From positions 17,132 through 81,131 of the forward strand of contig JAEWUO010000005.1 in NCBI GenBank assembly GCA_023459335.1: a DNA stretch of 64,000 nt. Reading direction: 5' to 3'. Made by a program: the position numbers and the translations under genes. Numbering within the stretch: the stretch's first letter is position 1; every line of letters begins with the position of its first letter. A model generated the notes under the pieces. That model worked only from the letters and a program-made list of their open reading frames with translations. It had not been told where the DNA came from and searched no databases. Below, piece by piece: positions 26,438-34,768 of this stretch. Source of the DNA: Bacillota bacterium. Its GTDB lineage: Bacteria; Bacillota; Clostridia; Christensenellales; CAG-138.

Positions 26438-28672
26438 TCAGAACACGCGGTAAGCGCAGATGAAATGCTGCTGCCAATACCCGCCGGAGTTCAGTACGGA
26501 CGAGGACTGGCGAACCTGCCCTTCGGAGGAGCTCGCGTCGATCATCTTTCCGCCGCCGATATAGATGCCGACGTGCCCGTCGGTAGCGGTGCTTCCCGAG
26601 AACACCAGGATATCGCCGCGTTGGATCGACCCGCTGCTGGATATCTTCTGGAACCGCGATGTTGATCTCCAGGCGATGGATGTCATATAGCTCGTGCTCA
26701 CGCCCGAGTTCTTCAGGCACCAATAGACGAAACCGGAGCAGTCGAAGGTATTCGGGCCTTTCGCACCGCGCACGTATTTGCTGCCGATCTTACTCTGAGC
26801 CAGCGCAATGAGCTTTTCCACGCCCGTCGAGTTGATTACGGCGCTAGAGCCGCTGCTCGAAGAACTGCCGGAAGAGCTGCTGCTTGAAGAGCCGCTGGTG
26901 CCGCTGCTGGATTCTTTGGTGGAAGAGGGTGTGCTGACCGCCTTTTTCGCGCTAGAGGATACCATGATGGAAAGCGTTACGGCGCCGACCTTGCCGTCCG
27001 CCGACAGCCCCATGCGCTTCTGGAACGCCTTGACGGCGTCCTCGGTGATCTCTCCGAAATAAGCGGTCGCGTTTGCGCTTGAAAGATAGTTCAGCGCCGC
27101 AAGCCGTTTCTGCATTTTTTGTACGTCCGTACCGTAATCGCCCAGCTGCATCACCATCGCCTGCGCGTCGCCCGAAAGGATCAGATCGCGCGTGACAGGC
27201 CCCAGAGCGCCGTCGCGCGTCAGCCCGTTCGCCTGCTGGAACGCTTTGATGGCGGAGACGGTCGTCTTATCCATCACGCCGTTCGGACTTTTTGTCATGT
27301 AACCGAGCTTTTTCAACGCGGTCTGACAGTTCTTAATAACAGGATTTTCATCTCCCAGGCGGTAGGCGTTGCTTACGACGTCCTCGCCGTAGAGCATCTC
27401 GAGCGTCTTGACGCCGACCTTGCCGTCCGCCGTAAGATCGTTTTTCTTCTGGAAAGTTTTCGCGGCTTCCTCAGTTTTTTCTCCGAATTTGCCCTGAATA
27501 TTCGCTTTATTATCCAGATAACCGAGTTCGTAAAGACGCTGCTGAACGCCCTCGACGTCCGGGCCGGAGTCGCCGATCTGCATCACGTAAATCTTTGCGC
27601 TTCCGCTCATGAGCAGATCGTAAGTCGCCTGTCCGCAAATGCCGTCGTCGTCCAGCCCGTTATGACGCTGAAACGCCACGAGCGCGCTTTGCGTCAACGG
27701 GCCAAAGTGCTGCGTCGGCTCATCGGAGTCCATATAACCTAGCTCCATGAGTTTCGTCTGCAGCGTCGAGACGATTTCGCTGTTGTCTCCTTCTTTCAGT
27801 TCGCCGGTAAATGAGGACGGCGCCGCCTCAGCCGTCGCCGTGGGGTCGATCGTCTGTTCCGTCGCTGAATCCGTGTTTTCGCCTGCTGCGTCCGTCGTCC
27901 CGTCCGTGATCGCGGGATCGACCGCCGCGCTGTCCAGCGCGACCGGTTCAGACTCCAGCGCGGTGTATGCCGCGAGTTGATCCGCCCCGTCTGCTTTGGA
28001 CGGTTTTCCGGGCAGAGCGAGCGCGAGCACGATGACCGCTACAACGACAAGCCCAAACGCGCTGCTTGCGATCAGCAGCGTGCGGGAGGGAAGCTCCATC
28101 AGAAACTGATAGACGCCGCGCACACCGAGGAAGGCGCCCCTGGCGATCAGGCGCACGCCCGCAAGCAGGCCTTTTTTGATCTTGCCCCAAGCGCCGGAAG
28201 CGGGGACGGATCGTTTTTTTGAGAATCCGGGATCGTTTCTCCTGACGGCCGCGGCCTGTGAAACCGAGGCTTCCTTTGCCTGCGCCAGTCTGTCGCCGAA
28301 GGCCTGAATTTCCCGGCCGAGGTTTTTCCAGAAGCGTTTGAACTTGCTCTTTTTTTTCTTTTTCGGCGGAATATTGCGCGCTTCGTACGTATACCGCGCC
28401 GCGTTTTGATCTTTCCTCTGCTGCGGCGCGCGCCGCTCTTCCGCGGGACGGCTTTTTTTCGCATAGTCAACGGCGCGGTATTCACCGCTCCGCGCGTTCT
28501 GTTTCGCGGGAGCGCTGCTGCCGTGATGCGCCGGCGATTTCTTTTTTGGATGAAAATGCGCCTCTTCGGCGCCGCGGACTGCGCTGTGCGCGGCCGGTCT
28601 CTTTGCCGGAGAGCCGTTCTTTTTTAAACTCTCTTGCGAAACCCTCCGCGCGGTGCGGGGATCGGTAGGCAC
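26438..28672 (-). CDS. NlpC/P60 peptidase with four peptidoglycan-binding domains
   Basis: Envelope hydrolase of 744 residues. A very basic cytoplasmic region (about 1-190, with KKKKKSKFKRF) precedes one membrane helix (about 199-220). Outside lie four peptidoglycan-binding-1 repeats, each with a GDxGxDVxxxQxxLxxLGY core, a Ser-rich linker and the C-terminal NlpC/P60 domain (about 620-744) with DCSGF (catalytic Cys) and HVGIY (catalytic His). Such enzymes cut between gamma-D-Glu and the diamino acid. The start is GTG at 28672, with AAAGGAG upstream. It shares orientation with the L,D-transpeptidase. The long positively charged cytoplasmic arm is unusual for a cell-wall hydrolase. Confidence 0.92.
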   Translation of the reverse strand: MPTDPRTARRVSQESLKKNGSPAKRPAAHSAVRGAEEAHFHPKKKSPAHHGSSAPAKQNARSGEYRAVDYAKKSRPAEERRAPQQRKDQNAARYTYEARNIPPKKKKKSKFKRFWKNLGREIQAFGDRLAQAKEASVSQAAAVRRNDPGFSKKRSVPASGAWGKIKKGLLAGVRLIARGAFLGVRGVYQFLMELPSRTLLIASSAFGLVVVAVIVLALALPGKPSKADGADQLAAYTALESEPVALDSAAVDPAITDGTTDAAGENTDSATEQTIDPTATAEAAPSSFTGELKEGDNSEIVSTLQTKLMELGYMDSDEPTQHFGPLTQSALVAFQRHNGLDDDGICGQATYDLLMSGSAKIYVMQIGDSGPDVEGVQQRLYELGYLDNKANIQGKFGEKTEEAAKTFQKKNDLTADGKVGVKTLEMLYGEDVVSNAYRLGDENPVIKNCQTALKKLGYMTKSPNGVMDKTTVSAIKAFQQANGLTRDGALGPVTRDLILSGDAQAMVMQLGDYGTDVQKMQKRLAALNYLSSANATAYFGEITEDAVKAFQKRMGLSADGKVGAVTLSIMVSSSAKKAVSTPSSTKESSSGTSGSSSSSSSGSSSSSGSSAVINSTGVEKLIALAQSKIGSKYVRGAKGPNTFDCSGFVYWCLKNSGVSTSYMTSIAWRSTSRFQKISSSGSIQRGDILVFSGSTATDGHVGIYIGGGKMIDASSSEGQVRQSSSVLNSGGYWQQHFICAYRVF

Positions 28673-28740
28673 GTTCAGACTCCTTTCGGCAGAATCCGGC
28701 CATGTGCCGCTGCCTGTTATCCAAATCTGATGTCACGATG

Positions 28741-28746
28741 AGTATA
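28741..28746 (-). promoter_or_regulatory. -10 element upstream of the NlpC/P60 gene
   Basis: TATACT on the minus strand about 68 bases before the GTG start; no strong -35 is seen. Confidence 0.4.
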
Positions 28747-28817
28747 GCAATCAATCGTGACGCTGGGTTGAACATTTTTTTAACGAATCGATAATACCGC
28801 TGCCGCGAAAAAGCGGT

Positions 28818-29873
28818 TCAGCCGTCGTAATATTCGCCGCGGCGGTAATCGTAGATCGCGGCGTTGTATTTCCTCAGATCATCGAGCACGAGACCCGTAC
28901 CGAGCGCGACGCAGGAAATCGGGTCCTCCGCAACGCGGCACGGCACGTTTGTGCGCTCGGTGACATACCGGTCGAGCCCCGCGAGCAGCGCGCCTCCGCC
29001 GGTAAGTACGATGCCGGATTCCGCGATGTCGTTCGCGAGTTCGGGCGGCGTGCGCTCTAACAATCCGCGTATGCGCTCAAGGATCGCAAACAACGGCTCG
29101 CTGAGCGCGTCCACCATCTCGTTTGTCCCGATCGGAACCGCTTCCGGAAGACCGGTGACCAAGTTTCTGCCGTGCACTTCGATCACGCGCTGTTCTTTTT
29201 CGATGTGCGCGCGACCGTATGCAATCTTGATATCCTCCGCGCTGCGCTCGCCGATATAGAGGCTGTGCTTGCGCTTCATATAACGGCGCAGTGCGTCGTC
29301 AAACTTGTCCCCCGCCATCTTAATGGAATCCGAGAGCACGATCGCGCCGTGCGAGATGAGCGCGATGTCCGTCGTTCCCCCGCCGATGTCGACCACCATA
29401 TGCCCCTTGTGTTCGTTGATGTTCAGCCCCGCGCCGATGGCGGCGGCGATGGGCTCCTCGATCAGATAGGTATAGCGCGCGCCCGCCTCGTCGGATGCCT
29501 CGATGACGCAGCGCTTCTCCGCTTCGGTCACGCCGGAAGGCACGCACACCACCGCGCGGGGTTTATAGAGCAGGCGCGTGCCGACCACTTTTTGAAAGAA
29601 ATAGCGCAGCATGCGCGCCGTGACGTCAAAATTGGAGATCACTCCGTCCCGCAGCGGCCGTATGACGAGGAGATTCGCCGGTTCGCGCCCCATGAGCTTG
29701 CGCGCCTCCTCGCCGATGGCGGCGATGCGGCCGGTCACGCGTTCCACCGCGACGACGGACGGCTCCTTCAGCACAATCCCCTTGCCTTTTACGTAAACCA
29801 GCGTAGAGGATGTGCCCAGATCGATCCCGATATCGGATGTCGTAAATAAACCCATTTCCAAACCCGCTTTCAT
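28818..29873 (-). CDS. MreB/Mbl-type bacterial actin
   Basis: Cytoskeletal ATPase of about 351 residues that guides sidewall peptidoglycan synthesis. The phosphate-1 motif DIGIDLGTSSTLVYVKGKG begins near residue 14, connect-1 and phosphate-2 follow (VVDIGGGTTDIALIS near 165), and adenosine motif GIVLTGGGALLAGLD lies near 290. The sequence is closer to Mbl/MreB of Firmicutes than to FtsA or ParM. Two ATGs are possible (29873 and 29855); the second gives the usual MGLF start but neither has a strong ribosome-binding site. mreC and mreD are not adjacent. Confidence 0.92.
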   Translation of the reverse strand: MKAGLEMGLFTTSDIGIDLGTSSTLVYVKGKGIVLKEPSVVAVERVTGRIAAIGEEARKLMGREPANLLVIRPLRDGVISNFDVTARMLRYFFQKVVGTRLLYKPRAVVCVPSGVTEAEKRCVIEASDEAGARYTYLIEEPIAAAIGAGLNINEHKGHMVVDIGGGTTDIALISHGAIVLSDSIKMAGDKFDDALRRYMKRKHSLYIGERSAEDIKIAYGRAHIEKEQRVIEVHGRNLVTGLPEAVPIGTNEMVDALSEPLFAILERIRGLLERTPPELANDIAESGIVLTGGGALLAGLDRYVTERTNVPCRVAEDPISCVALGTGLVLDDLRKYNAAIYDYRRGEYYDG

Positions 29874-29912
29874 GCGCTCTTTACGGGCGCATACAGCCTA
29901 TGATATCAATTG

Positions 29913-29941
29913 ATTTTAACATGCGTGGGTGGCAGGGACAA
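29913..29941 (-). promoter_or_regulatory. Promoter of the MreB/Mbl-type gene
   Basis: Minus-strand TTGTCC (29936-29941), 17 bases, TAAAAT (29913-29918). Confidence 0.6.
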
Positions 29942-30030
29942 TCAAACAAAGTGTGAACGGAGTATGAAGACGCGGGATGCCGCTCGCTTCCGGTGTTGGA
30001 TTCCTCCGTTTGTCACCGCTGTCAGCATAC

Positions 30031-30053
30031 AAAAAAGCCGCTCGAAGCGGCTT
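30031..30053 (-). terminator. Terminator after the sirtuin gene
   Basis: Stem AGCCGCT/AGCGGCT (30036-30042, 30046-30052); the minus-strand side ends in TTTTTT. Confidence 0.8.
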
Positions 30054-30067
30054 CTGTGTTCGCTTTC

Positions 30068-30832
30068 TCAGGCTTCTTTTGCGAGCGTTTTATTCAGCAC
30101 CGCCTTACGCAGCACCTGCCCGATCGGGGCGGAGATGTTCAGCGTGGCGCTGCCGGTGCGGCTGTTGCTTCCCAGATTGATCACCACGAGGCTGCGCCCG
30201 TGGAAGTAATTCACGAGTCCCGCCGCAGGGTAAACGGCGAGCGACGTGCCGCCGATGATGAGCGTATCCGCCTTGTCCATCTGCGCGATCGCGGGACGCA
30301 GCACCTTCTCGTTGAGCGGCTCTTCATAGAGCACCACGTCCGGCTTGATGATGCCGCCGCAGTAGCAGGTCGGAACGCCGGGCTTGCGGAGGATATCCTG
30401 CAGGGCATACGCGCGGTTGCAGTTCATGCAGTGGTTGATATAGACGCTGCCATGCAGCTCGAATACCGTGCGGCTGCCCGCCTTCTGATGCAGGCCGTCG
30501 ATATTCTGCGTCACGACGGCGGCGAGCAGGCCTTCGCGCTCCATCTGAGCGAGCGCGCGGTGGCAGTCGTTCGGGATCGCGTTCGGATACAGCAGGTGTT
30601 TTTTGTAATAGTCGTAGAAAGTCTCCGTATGCTTGAGGAAAAAAGAGTGGCTCAAAAGGACTTCCGGCGGGTAACCGTAATCCCGCATGGCGGCAAACAC
30701 CCCGTCCTTGGACCGAAAATCCGGTATCCCGCTTTCGGTGGACGTACCCGCTCCGCCGAGAAAAACGACCCTGCGCGAGCGCGCGAGAATATGCCTGAGT
30801 TCATCAACCTTGGAAAACTCCTCTTCGTACAT
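30068..30832 (-). CDS. Sir2-family NAD-dependent protein deacylase
   Basis: Sirtuin of 254 residues that removes acyl groups from lysines using NAD. The NAD-binding motif GAGTSTESGIPDFR is at 27-40, TQNIDGLHQ at 108-116, the catalytic His in ELHGS (H127) and the zinc ligands at C135/C138 and C156/C158 (the second pair as CYC, shorter than the usual CxxC). ATG at 30832 follows an AAAGAGAG. It is divergent from the amidohydrolase gene and has its own terminator. Confidence 0.95.
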   Translation of the reverse strand: MYEEEFSKVDELRHILARSRRVVFLGGAGTSTESGIPDFRSKDGVFAAMRDYGYPPEVLLSHSFFLKHTETFYDYYKKHLLYPNAIPNDCHRALAQMEREGLLAAVVTQNIDGLHQKAGSRTVFELHGSVYINHCMNCNRAYALQDILRKPGVPTCYCGGIIKPDVVLYEEPLNEKVLRPAIAQMDKADTLIIGGTSLAVYPAAGLVNYFHGRSLVVINLGSNSRTGSATLNISAPIGQVLRKAVLNKTLAKEA

Positions 30833-31088
30833 AAGCGCCGATACTCTCTTTTCCCGATCCTTGTGACCGATCGATTCACGGATATGAAATAAGAACAGAA
30901 AGTCATATATGTTATGATATTTATTTTAGCACGTTTTCAGCAGCATGGCGCATCTTTCCTGAAACAAAATTGTGACTTGTTCAAATTGCATGCGATTGAT
31001 TTTGCATATGCTCAGGGCGCGTACGAATTTTACTATAAAATAATACCGGGAGCGGTTCTTTGGGTGGCATCTGCCCGAGCGGATATGG

Positions 31089-31094
31089 TAAAAT
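31089..31094 (+). promoter_or_regulatory. -10 element of a leaderless amidohydrolase transcript
   Basis: TAAAAT, preceded by TGG (extended -10), exactly six bases before ATG 31101; TGGCAT 18 bases further upstream may serve as -35. No ribosome-binding site is present. Confidence 0.6.
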
Positions 31095-31100
31095 ACCGTT

Positions 31101-32366
31101 ATGAACACAAGATTTTACAACGCGCGAATCCTTCCGCTGGACGGGAGCACACCGCTCTTTTCCGGCGAACTGCTCGTCCGTAACGGCCGCATCGCCGCGC
31201 TCGGCGAACGGGTTTCGTTTACGGAAAAGATCGACCGCGAGATCGACTGCCGCGGAAACCTGCTCATGCCGGGTTTTAAAAACGCGCACACGCACAGCGG
31301 CATGACGTTTTTACGTTCGCTGGCGGACGACCTGCCCCTTCAGCGCTGGCTGACGGAGCAGGTGTTCCCCAAAGAGGCGCAGCTCACGCCGGACGACGTA
31401 TACGTTCTTACCAAGCTCGCCATATTGGAATACCTCACCAGCGGCATCACCATGATGTTCGACATGTATTTTGCGCGGGAGAGCATCGCGCGCGCCGCGA
31501 TCGACACCGGTTTCCGCGCGGCGCTGGTCGGCTGTGCGAACGACTACGGCGGAAGCGCCAAGGAAACGGAAGAGGAATACGCGCGGTATACCCGCCTTGA
31601 CCCGCTGATCTCCTACCGTCTCGGATTCCACGCGGAGTACACGACGGGCGAAGCGCTGCTTCGCGATCTTGCGGACATGGTTCACTCGTTGAAACAGCCG
31701 TTCTATACGCACCTGAACGAAACCGCCGCCGAGGTGGAGAGCTGCGTTGCGCACAGCGGGATGCGGACGATCGAATATCTCGATACCTTCGGCCTGTTCG
31801 ATTACGGCGGCGGCGGATACCACTGCGTGCACGTTTCCGAGCGCGAAATGGAGATCATGCGGGAGCGCAAAATGAGCGTGATCACCTGCCCCGGTTCCAA
31901 TATGAAGCTTGCGAGCGGAATCGCCCCGGTCTACGAATATCTCGAGCGCGGCATCCCCGTCGCCATCGGCACGGACGGCTCCGCCAGCAACAACTGTCTC
32001 GATTTCTTCCGGGAAATGTTCCTTGTCACGGGGCTGCAGAAGCTCCGGCACGGCGCCGAGGCGGTGGACGCAACAAACGTGCTGACCATGGCCTGCCGCA
32101 ACGGCGCGTATGCCTGCGGTTTCGACGATTGCGACTGTCTGGCTGCCGGCAAACAGGCGGATTTGATCCTGATCGATCTGGATCAGCCGAACATGCAGCC
32201 GCTCAACAACATTGAGAAGAACATCGTCTACAGCGGAAGCAAGCAAAACGTCGCGCTGACCATGATCGCAGGCAAGATCCTTTACGAGCGCGGCGAATTC
32301 TTGATCGGCGACGATCCGGCCCGGATTTACGCGGAGGCGGAAAGCATCGTCCGCCGTATCAAATAA
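31101..32366 (+). CDS. Amidohydrolase, MTA/SAH deaminase or chlorohydrolase type
   Basis: Metal-dependent hydrolase of 421 residues in the TrzN/AtzA/MtaD/SsnA group, which typically deaminates adenosine-like compounds. The metal motif KNAHTHSGM is near residues 57-65, with further ligands in YTHLNETAAE (about 210), HCVHVSE (about 250) and IGTDGSASNNCLD (about 300, catalytic Asp). ATG 31101 lies six bases after a -10 and lacks a ribosome-binding site. It is followed 12 bases later by a GNAT gene, so the two are probably co-transcribed. Confidence 0.88.
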   Translation: MNTRFYNARILPLDGSTPLFSGELLVRNGRIAALGERVSFTEKIDREIDCRGNLLMPGFKNAHTHSGMTFLRSLADDLPLQRWLTEQVFPKEAQLTPDDVYVLTKLAILEYLTSGITMMFDMYFARESIARAAIDTGFRAALVGCANDYGGSAKETEEEYARYTRLDPLISYRLGFHAEYTTGEALLRDLADMVHSLKQPFYTHLNETAAEVESCVAHSGMRTIEYLDTFGLFDYGGGGYHCVHVSEREMEIMRERKMSVITCPGSNMKLASGIAPVYEYLERGIPVAIGTDGSASNNCLDFFREMFLVTGLQKLRHGAEAVDATNVLTMACRNGAYACGFDDCDCLAAGKQADLILIDLDQPNMQPLNNIEKNIVYSGSKQNVALTMIAGKILYERGEFLIGDDPARIYAEAESIVRRIK

Positions 32367-32378
32367 CCGTTGGATGTT

Positions 32379-33125
32379 ATGATAGATAAATCGGGTTTGC
32401 TCAAAAAGATCGCGCCCCTGTTCTCCGGCTGGGATGAAACGCTCATCTGGTCGGTGCTGGAGGGGCATATGGGATACGCCATCGTCGATTCGGAAGAAAA
32501 TCCCGTTTCGGCGCAGCTGGCGATCGGCGATATCTGTTTCTTCGGCGGGGTTCCGAGCGAAACGCTTGCCGCAAAGGCGGCGGCCGAGGAACTCGTCCCG
32601 CAAAACGAAGGCTGGGAACAGGCCATCGAGCGCGCCTGGGGCGAGGGCGTTGCGCGCAGGCTGCGTTACGCGATTAAAAAAGAACCGGACGTATTCCGCC
32701 GCGACACGCTGCAGTATTACGTAGATTCCCTGCCGAAAGGATATGAGCTCAGGCTCTTCGACGAGGCAATCTATGCGCAGACGTTCGCCGAAACATGGTC
32801 GCAAGACTTCTGCGGCTGTTTTCATGACTGCGCGGATTTCCTCCACCGCGGATTCGGGGTTGCGGTGCTGCACGACGGCGCCCTGGTCTCCGGCGCAAGC
32901 AGCTATACGATCTGCAACGGCGGCATCGAGATCGAAATCGACACCAAACCGGAGTACCGTCAGCGCGGGCTCGCCACCGTATGCGGCGCGCGGCTGATCC
33001 TCGAGGCGCTGAACCGCGGTCTGTATCCGAGCTGGGACGCGTTCGACCTGCGCAGCGTCGCGCTCGCGGAAAAGCTGGGCTACCACCTGAGCCATCCATA
33101 TACGATGTATATGAAACAATCCTAA
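32379..33125 (+). CDS. GNAT acetyltransferase (ZmaR-like group)
   Basis: Acetyltransferase of 248 residues. The C-terminal half (about 140-240) carries the GNAT fold, with the acetyl-CoA loop YRQRGLATVCGARLI near 190-204. The N-terminal half resembles the GNAT_acetyltran group that includes zwittermicin resistance ZmaR. Substrate unknown. The ATG at 32379 lacks a strong ribosome-binding site; an in-frame TTG at 32370 is an alternative. Translation may rely on the amidohydrolase ending 12 bases upstream. The last 36 bases are duplicated just after the stop (see the repeat at 33089). Confidence 0.82.
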   Translation: MIDKSGLLKKIAPLFSGWDETLIWSVLEGHMGYAIVDSEENPVSAQLAIGDICFFGGVPSETLAAKAAAEELVPQNEGWEQAIERAWGEGVARRLRYAIKKEPDVFRRDTLQYYVDSLPKGYELRLFDEAIYAQTFAETWSQDFCGCFHDCADFLHRGFGVAVLHDGALVSGASSYTICNGGIEIEIDTKPEYRQRGLATVCGARLILEALNRGLYPSWDAFDLRSVALAEKLGYHLSHPYTMYMKQS

Positions 33126-33220
33126 AAACAAGGCCCGGCGGAGCCATCCAGATACGATGCGTATAAAACAATCTTAAATAAGACCCGACCGAGTTATATC
33201 CAGATACGACGCATCTGCGC
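33089..33220 (+). repeat. Three degenerate tandem copies of the GNAT gene 3' end
   Basis: Copies start at 33089, 33141 and 33191 (periods 52 and 50). Copy 1 is the end of the GNAT gene (SHPYTMYMKQS-stop). Copy 2 in its own frame reads SHPDTMRIKQS-stop. Copy 3 begins AGTTATATCCAGATACGAC, with a 2-base insertion. A slippage or recombination duplication of the gene end is the simplest explanation. Confidence 0.85.
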
Positions 33221-33228
33221 AGTCATAA

Positions 33229-33262
33229 AAAAGTCCCCGATCCGCTTCGATCGGGGACTTTC
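33229..33262 (-). terminator. Terminator after the SDR gene
   Basis: 12-bp stem AAGTCCCCGATC/GATCGGGGACTT (33231-33242, 33249-33260), 6-base loop; the minus-strand tail is TTTTTTATG. It may also stop the convergent GNAT transcript. Confidence 0.9.
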
Positions 33263-33273
33263 CATTATATTGT

Positions 33274-34320
33274 TCAGCCCATCGCGGGAGCGGGTTTGAT
33301 CCCATGCTTCCGAAAGAGGCTCTTGCGTTCCCTGGTCAGGAAAGAAACCGTGTCCTTCAGCGTCGCGCTGAGGTCACGCGGTTTATAACCGAGATCGCGG
33401 CGCGCCTTTTCGTAGGTAAAGCGCGCGTTGCTCGTGAGCGTATAGAGCGTATAACGCGTAAAGAGCGGCGATTCGTGGCGGATCTTGTAATACAGTTCCG
33501 CCAGCGGCGCGGTCATCTTGGCGAACCAGAGCGGCAAAACGGTCGTAATCTTTTTCCCGCCGGTCACGCGGGACAGCGTATTCAGAAGTTCGCGCACGGG
33601 GACATAGCGGTTCGAAAGGATATAGCACTCGCCTTTCCTGCCCTTATCCGCAGCGGCGATCACGCCGTCGGCAACGTCCCTCACATCCACAAAATCATAA
33701 CCGCCCTCGACGCAGGCCGTCAGCGAGCCGTTGAGGTAGTTGATGACCATCTGCGTCAGGTGTCCGTGGCCATAGTCGTTGGGACCTATGATACCGGATG
33801 GATGGATCACCGTCGCGTCCAATCCGCCTTTTACCGCGTCGAGCACGATCTGGGTTGCGGCGGCTTTCGTCTTTGCGTAGAGACCGATCACGCTGTCGGG
33901 CTGGAAGCCCTCCACTTCGTGGATCACGCTGCCGTGCGGCAGCTCCGGCAGCGCGTGAACGGAGCTGATATAAACCAGCTTTTTAACCTTGTGCTCCTTG
34001 CAGAGGTTGACGACGTTTTCCGTGCCGCGGACATTCACGTCCACAACGCGCTGGTCGTATTTCGACGCGACGGACACGATGCCCGCACAGTGGATGAAGT
34101 AAATCTCATCGTCATCCTTCAACCCGTAAAACAGGGGTTCAAGCGACGATCTGTCCCGCACGTCTCCGCGCACGATGGATACCGCGTCGCCATACAGCAT
34201 GGTGACGTCTTCATTCGGAAGCGCAAATCCGCGCACCGTTTCGCCGGCGGCCAGCAATTCCTGGGCAACCGTGTTTCCCAGATGGCCGCCTACGCCTGTA
34301 ATAATATAAACTCGTTTCAT
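33274..34320 (-). CDS. Extended SDR, NAD-dependent epimerase/dehydratase
   Basis: Rossmann-fold enzyme of 348 residues. The coenzyme loop ITGVGGHLGNTVAQ is at 6-19 and the active-site YxxxK reads YAKTK near residue 147, with the catalytic Ser in ISSVHALP near 120. The family (3-beta-HSD or dihydroflavonol-reductase-like) acts on sugar nucleotides, steroids or lipids; the substrate cannot be told. I chose ATG at 34320 (MKRVYIITGVGG) with a weak GAGGCG upstream; an in-frame ATG at 34344 is possible. Monocistronic, with a terminator after it. Confidence 0.85.
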   Translation of the reverse strand: MKRVYIITGVGGHLGNTVAQELLAAGETVRGFALPNEDVTMLYGDAVSIVRGDVRDRSSLEPLFYGLKDDDEIYFIHCAGIVSVASKYDQRVVDVNVRGTENVVNLCKEHKVKKLVYISSVHALPELPHGSVIHEVEGFQPDSVIGLYAKTKAAATQIVLDAVKGGLDATVIHPSGIIGPNDYGHGHLTQMVINYLNGSLTACVEGGYDFVDVRDVADGVIAAADKGRKGECYILSNRYVPVRELLNTLSRVTGGKKITTVLPLWFAKMTAPLAELYYKIRHESPLFTRYTLYTLTSNARFTYEKARRDLGYKPRDLSATLKDTVSFLTRERKSLFRKHGIKPAPAMG

Positions 34321-34546
34321 GAGAGAATACGCCTCGCTTTCCATGGTCTCACACGATGAAACATTCTTTGCTTTTCTTCGCCGTTTCCACATTCCCATCA
34401 TACGGGCATAATGTTACGCGGCTATTACGAAAAACCAACGTTTTACCGACAACTTTACGGCAATTTTATGAAGCGGCGACAGAATCGGTCCCCTGTCATA
34501 AAACATCGCTGGTGCCAGCTTTTTATCGTCTGACAAGCGCATTCTA

Positions 34547-34674
34547 ACAGCCGATTGTCAATTCTTTCTCAAAAATGTTTCAACGATTTGTTAAGTAGTC
34601 CGGCCTGTTTTCCTCTAAAAACAGCCGATTATCATTTCTTTCTCAAAAATGCTTCAACGATTTATTAAGTAATC
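34547..34674 (+). repeat. Two 54-bp direct repeats, 74-bp period
   Basis: Copies at 34547-34600 and 34621-34674 match at 49 of 54 bases. Each starts ACAGCCGATT and ends in TTAAGTA(G/A)TC. They lie 25 to 150 bases upstream of the promoter at 34700, so they may be paired regulator sites or a simple duplication. Confidence 0.85.
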
Positions 34675-34699
34675 TGTCCTTTCGATCCGGAAAAATGAG

Positions 34700-34728
34700 T
34701 TGTATATAAACATGTGTTCGTATATAAT
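34700..34728 (+). promoter_or_regulatory. Promoter of the gene at 34769
   Basis: TTGTAT (34700-34705), 17 bases, consensus TATAAT (34723-34728). Confidence 0.75.
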
Positions 34729-34768
34729 CAAACTATCGTTTTCAAATATCCGTTCGGGAGGCGTAACG

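Larger units (their letters stand above)
34321..34768. other. Intergenic region with 74-bp direct repeats and a promoter
   Basis: About 450 bases without a gene. It holds the direct repeat at 34547-34674 and a plus-strand promoter at 34700-34728. The part nearer the SDR gene (34400-34470) is AT-rich and probably carries the SDR promoter, but I cannot place it. Confidence 0.6.

Noticed and set aside
31311..33131. 606-codon frame opposite the amidohydrolase and GNAT genes
   Set aside because: Antisense shadow spanning two well-supported genes.
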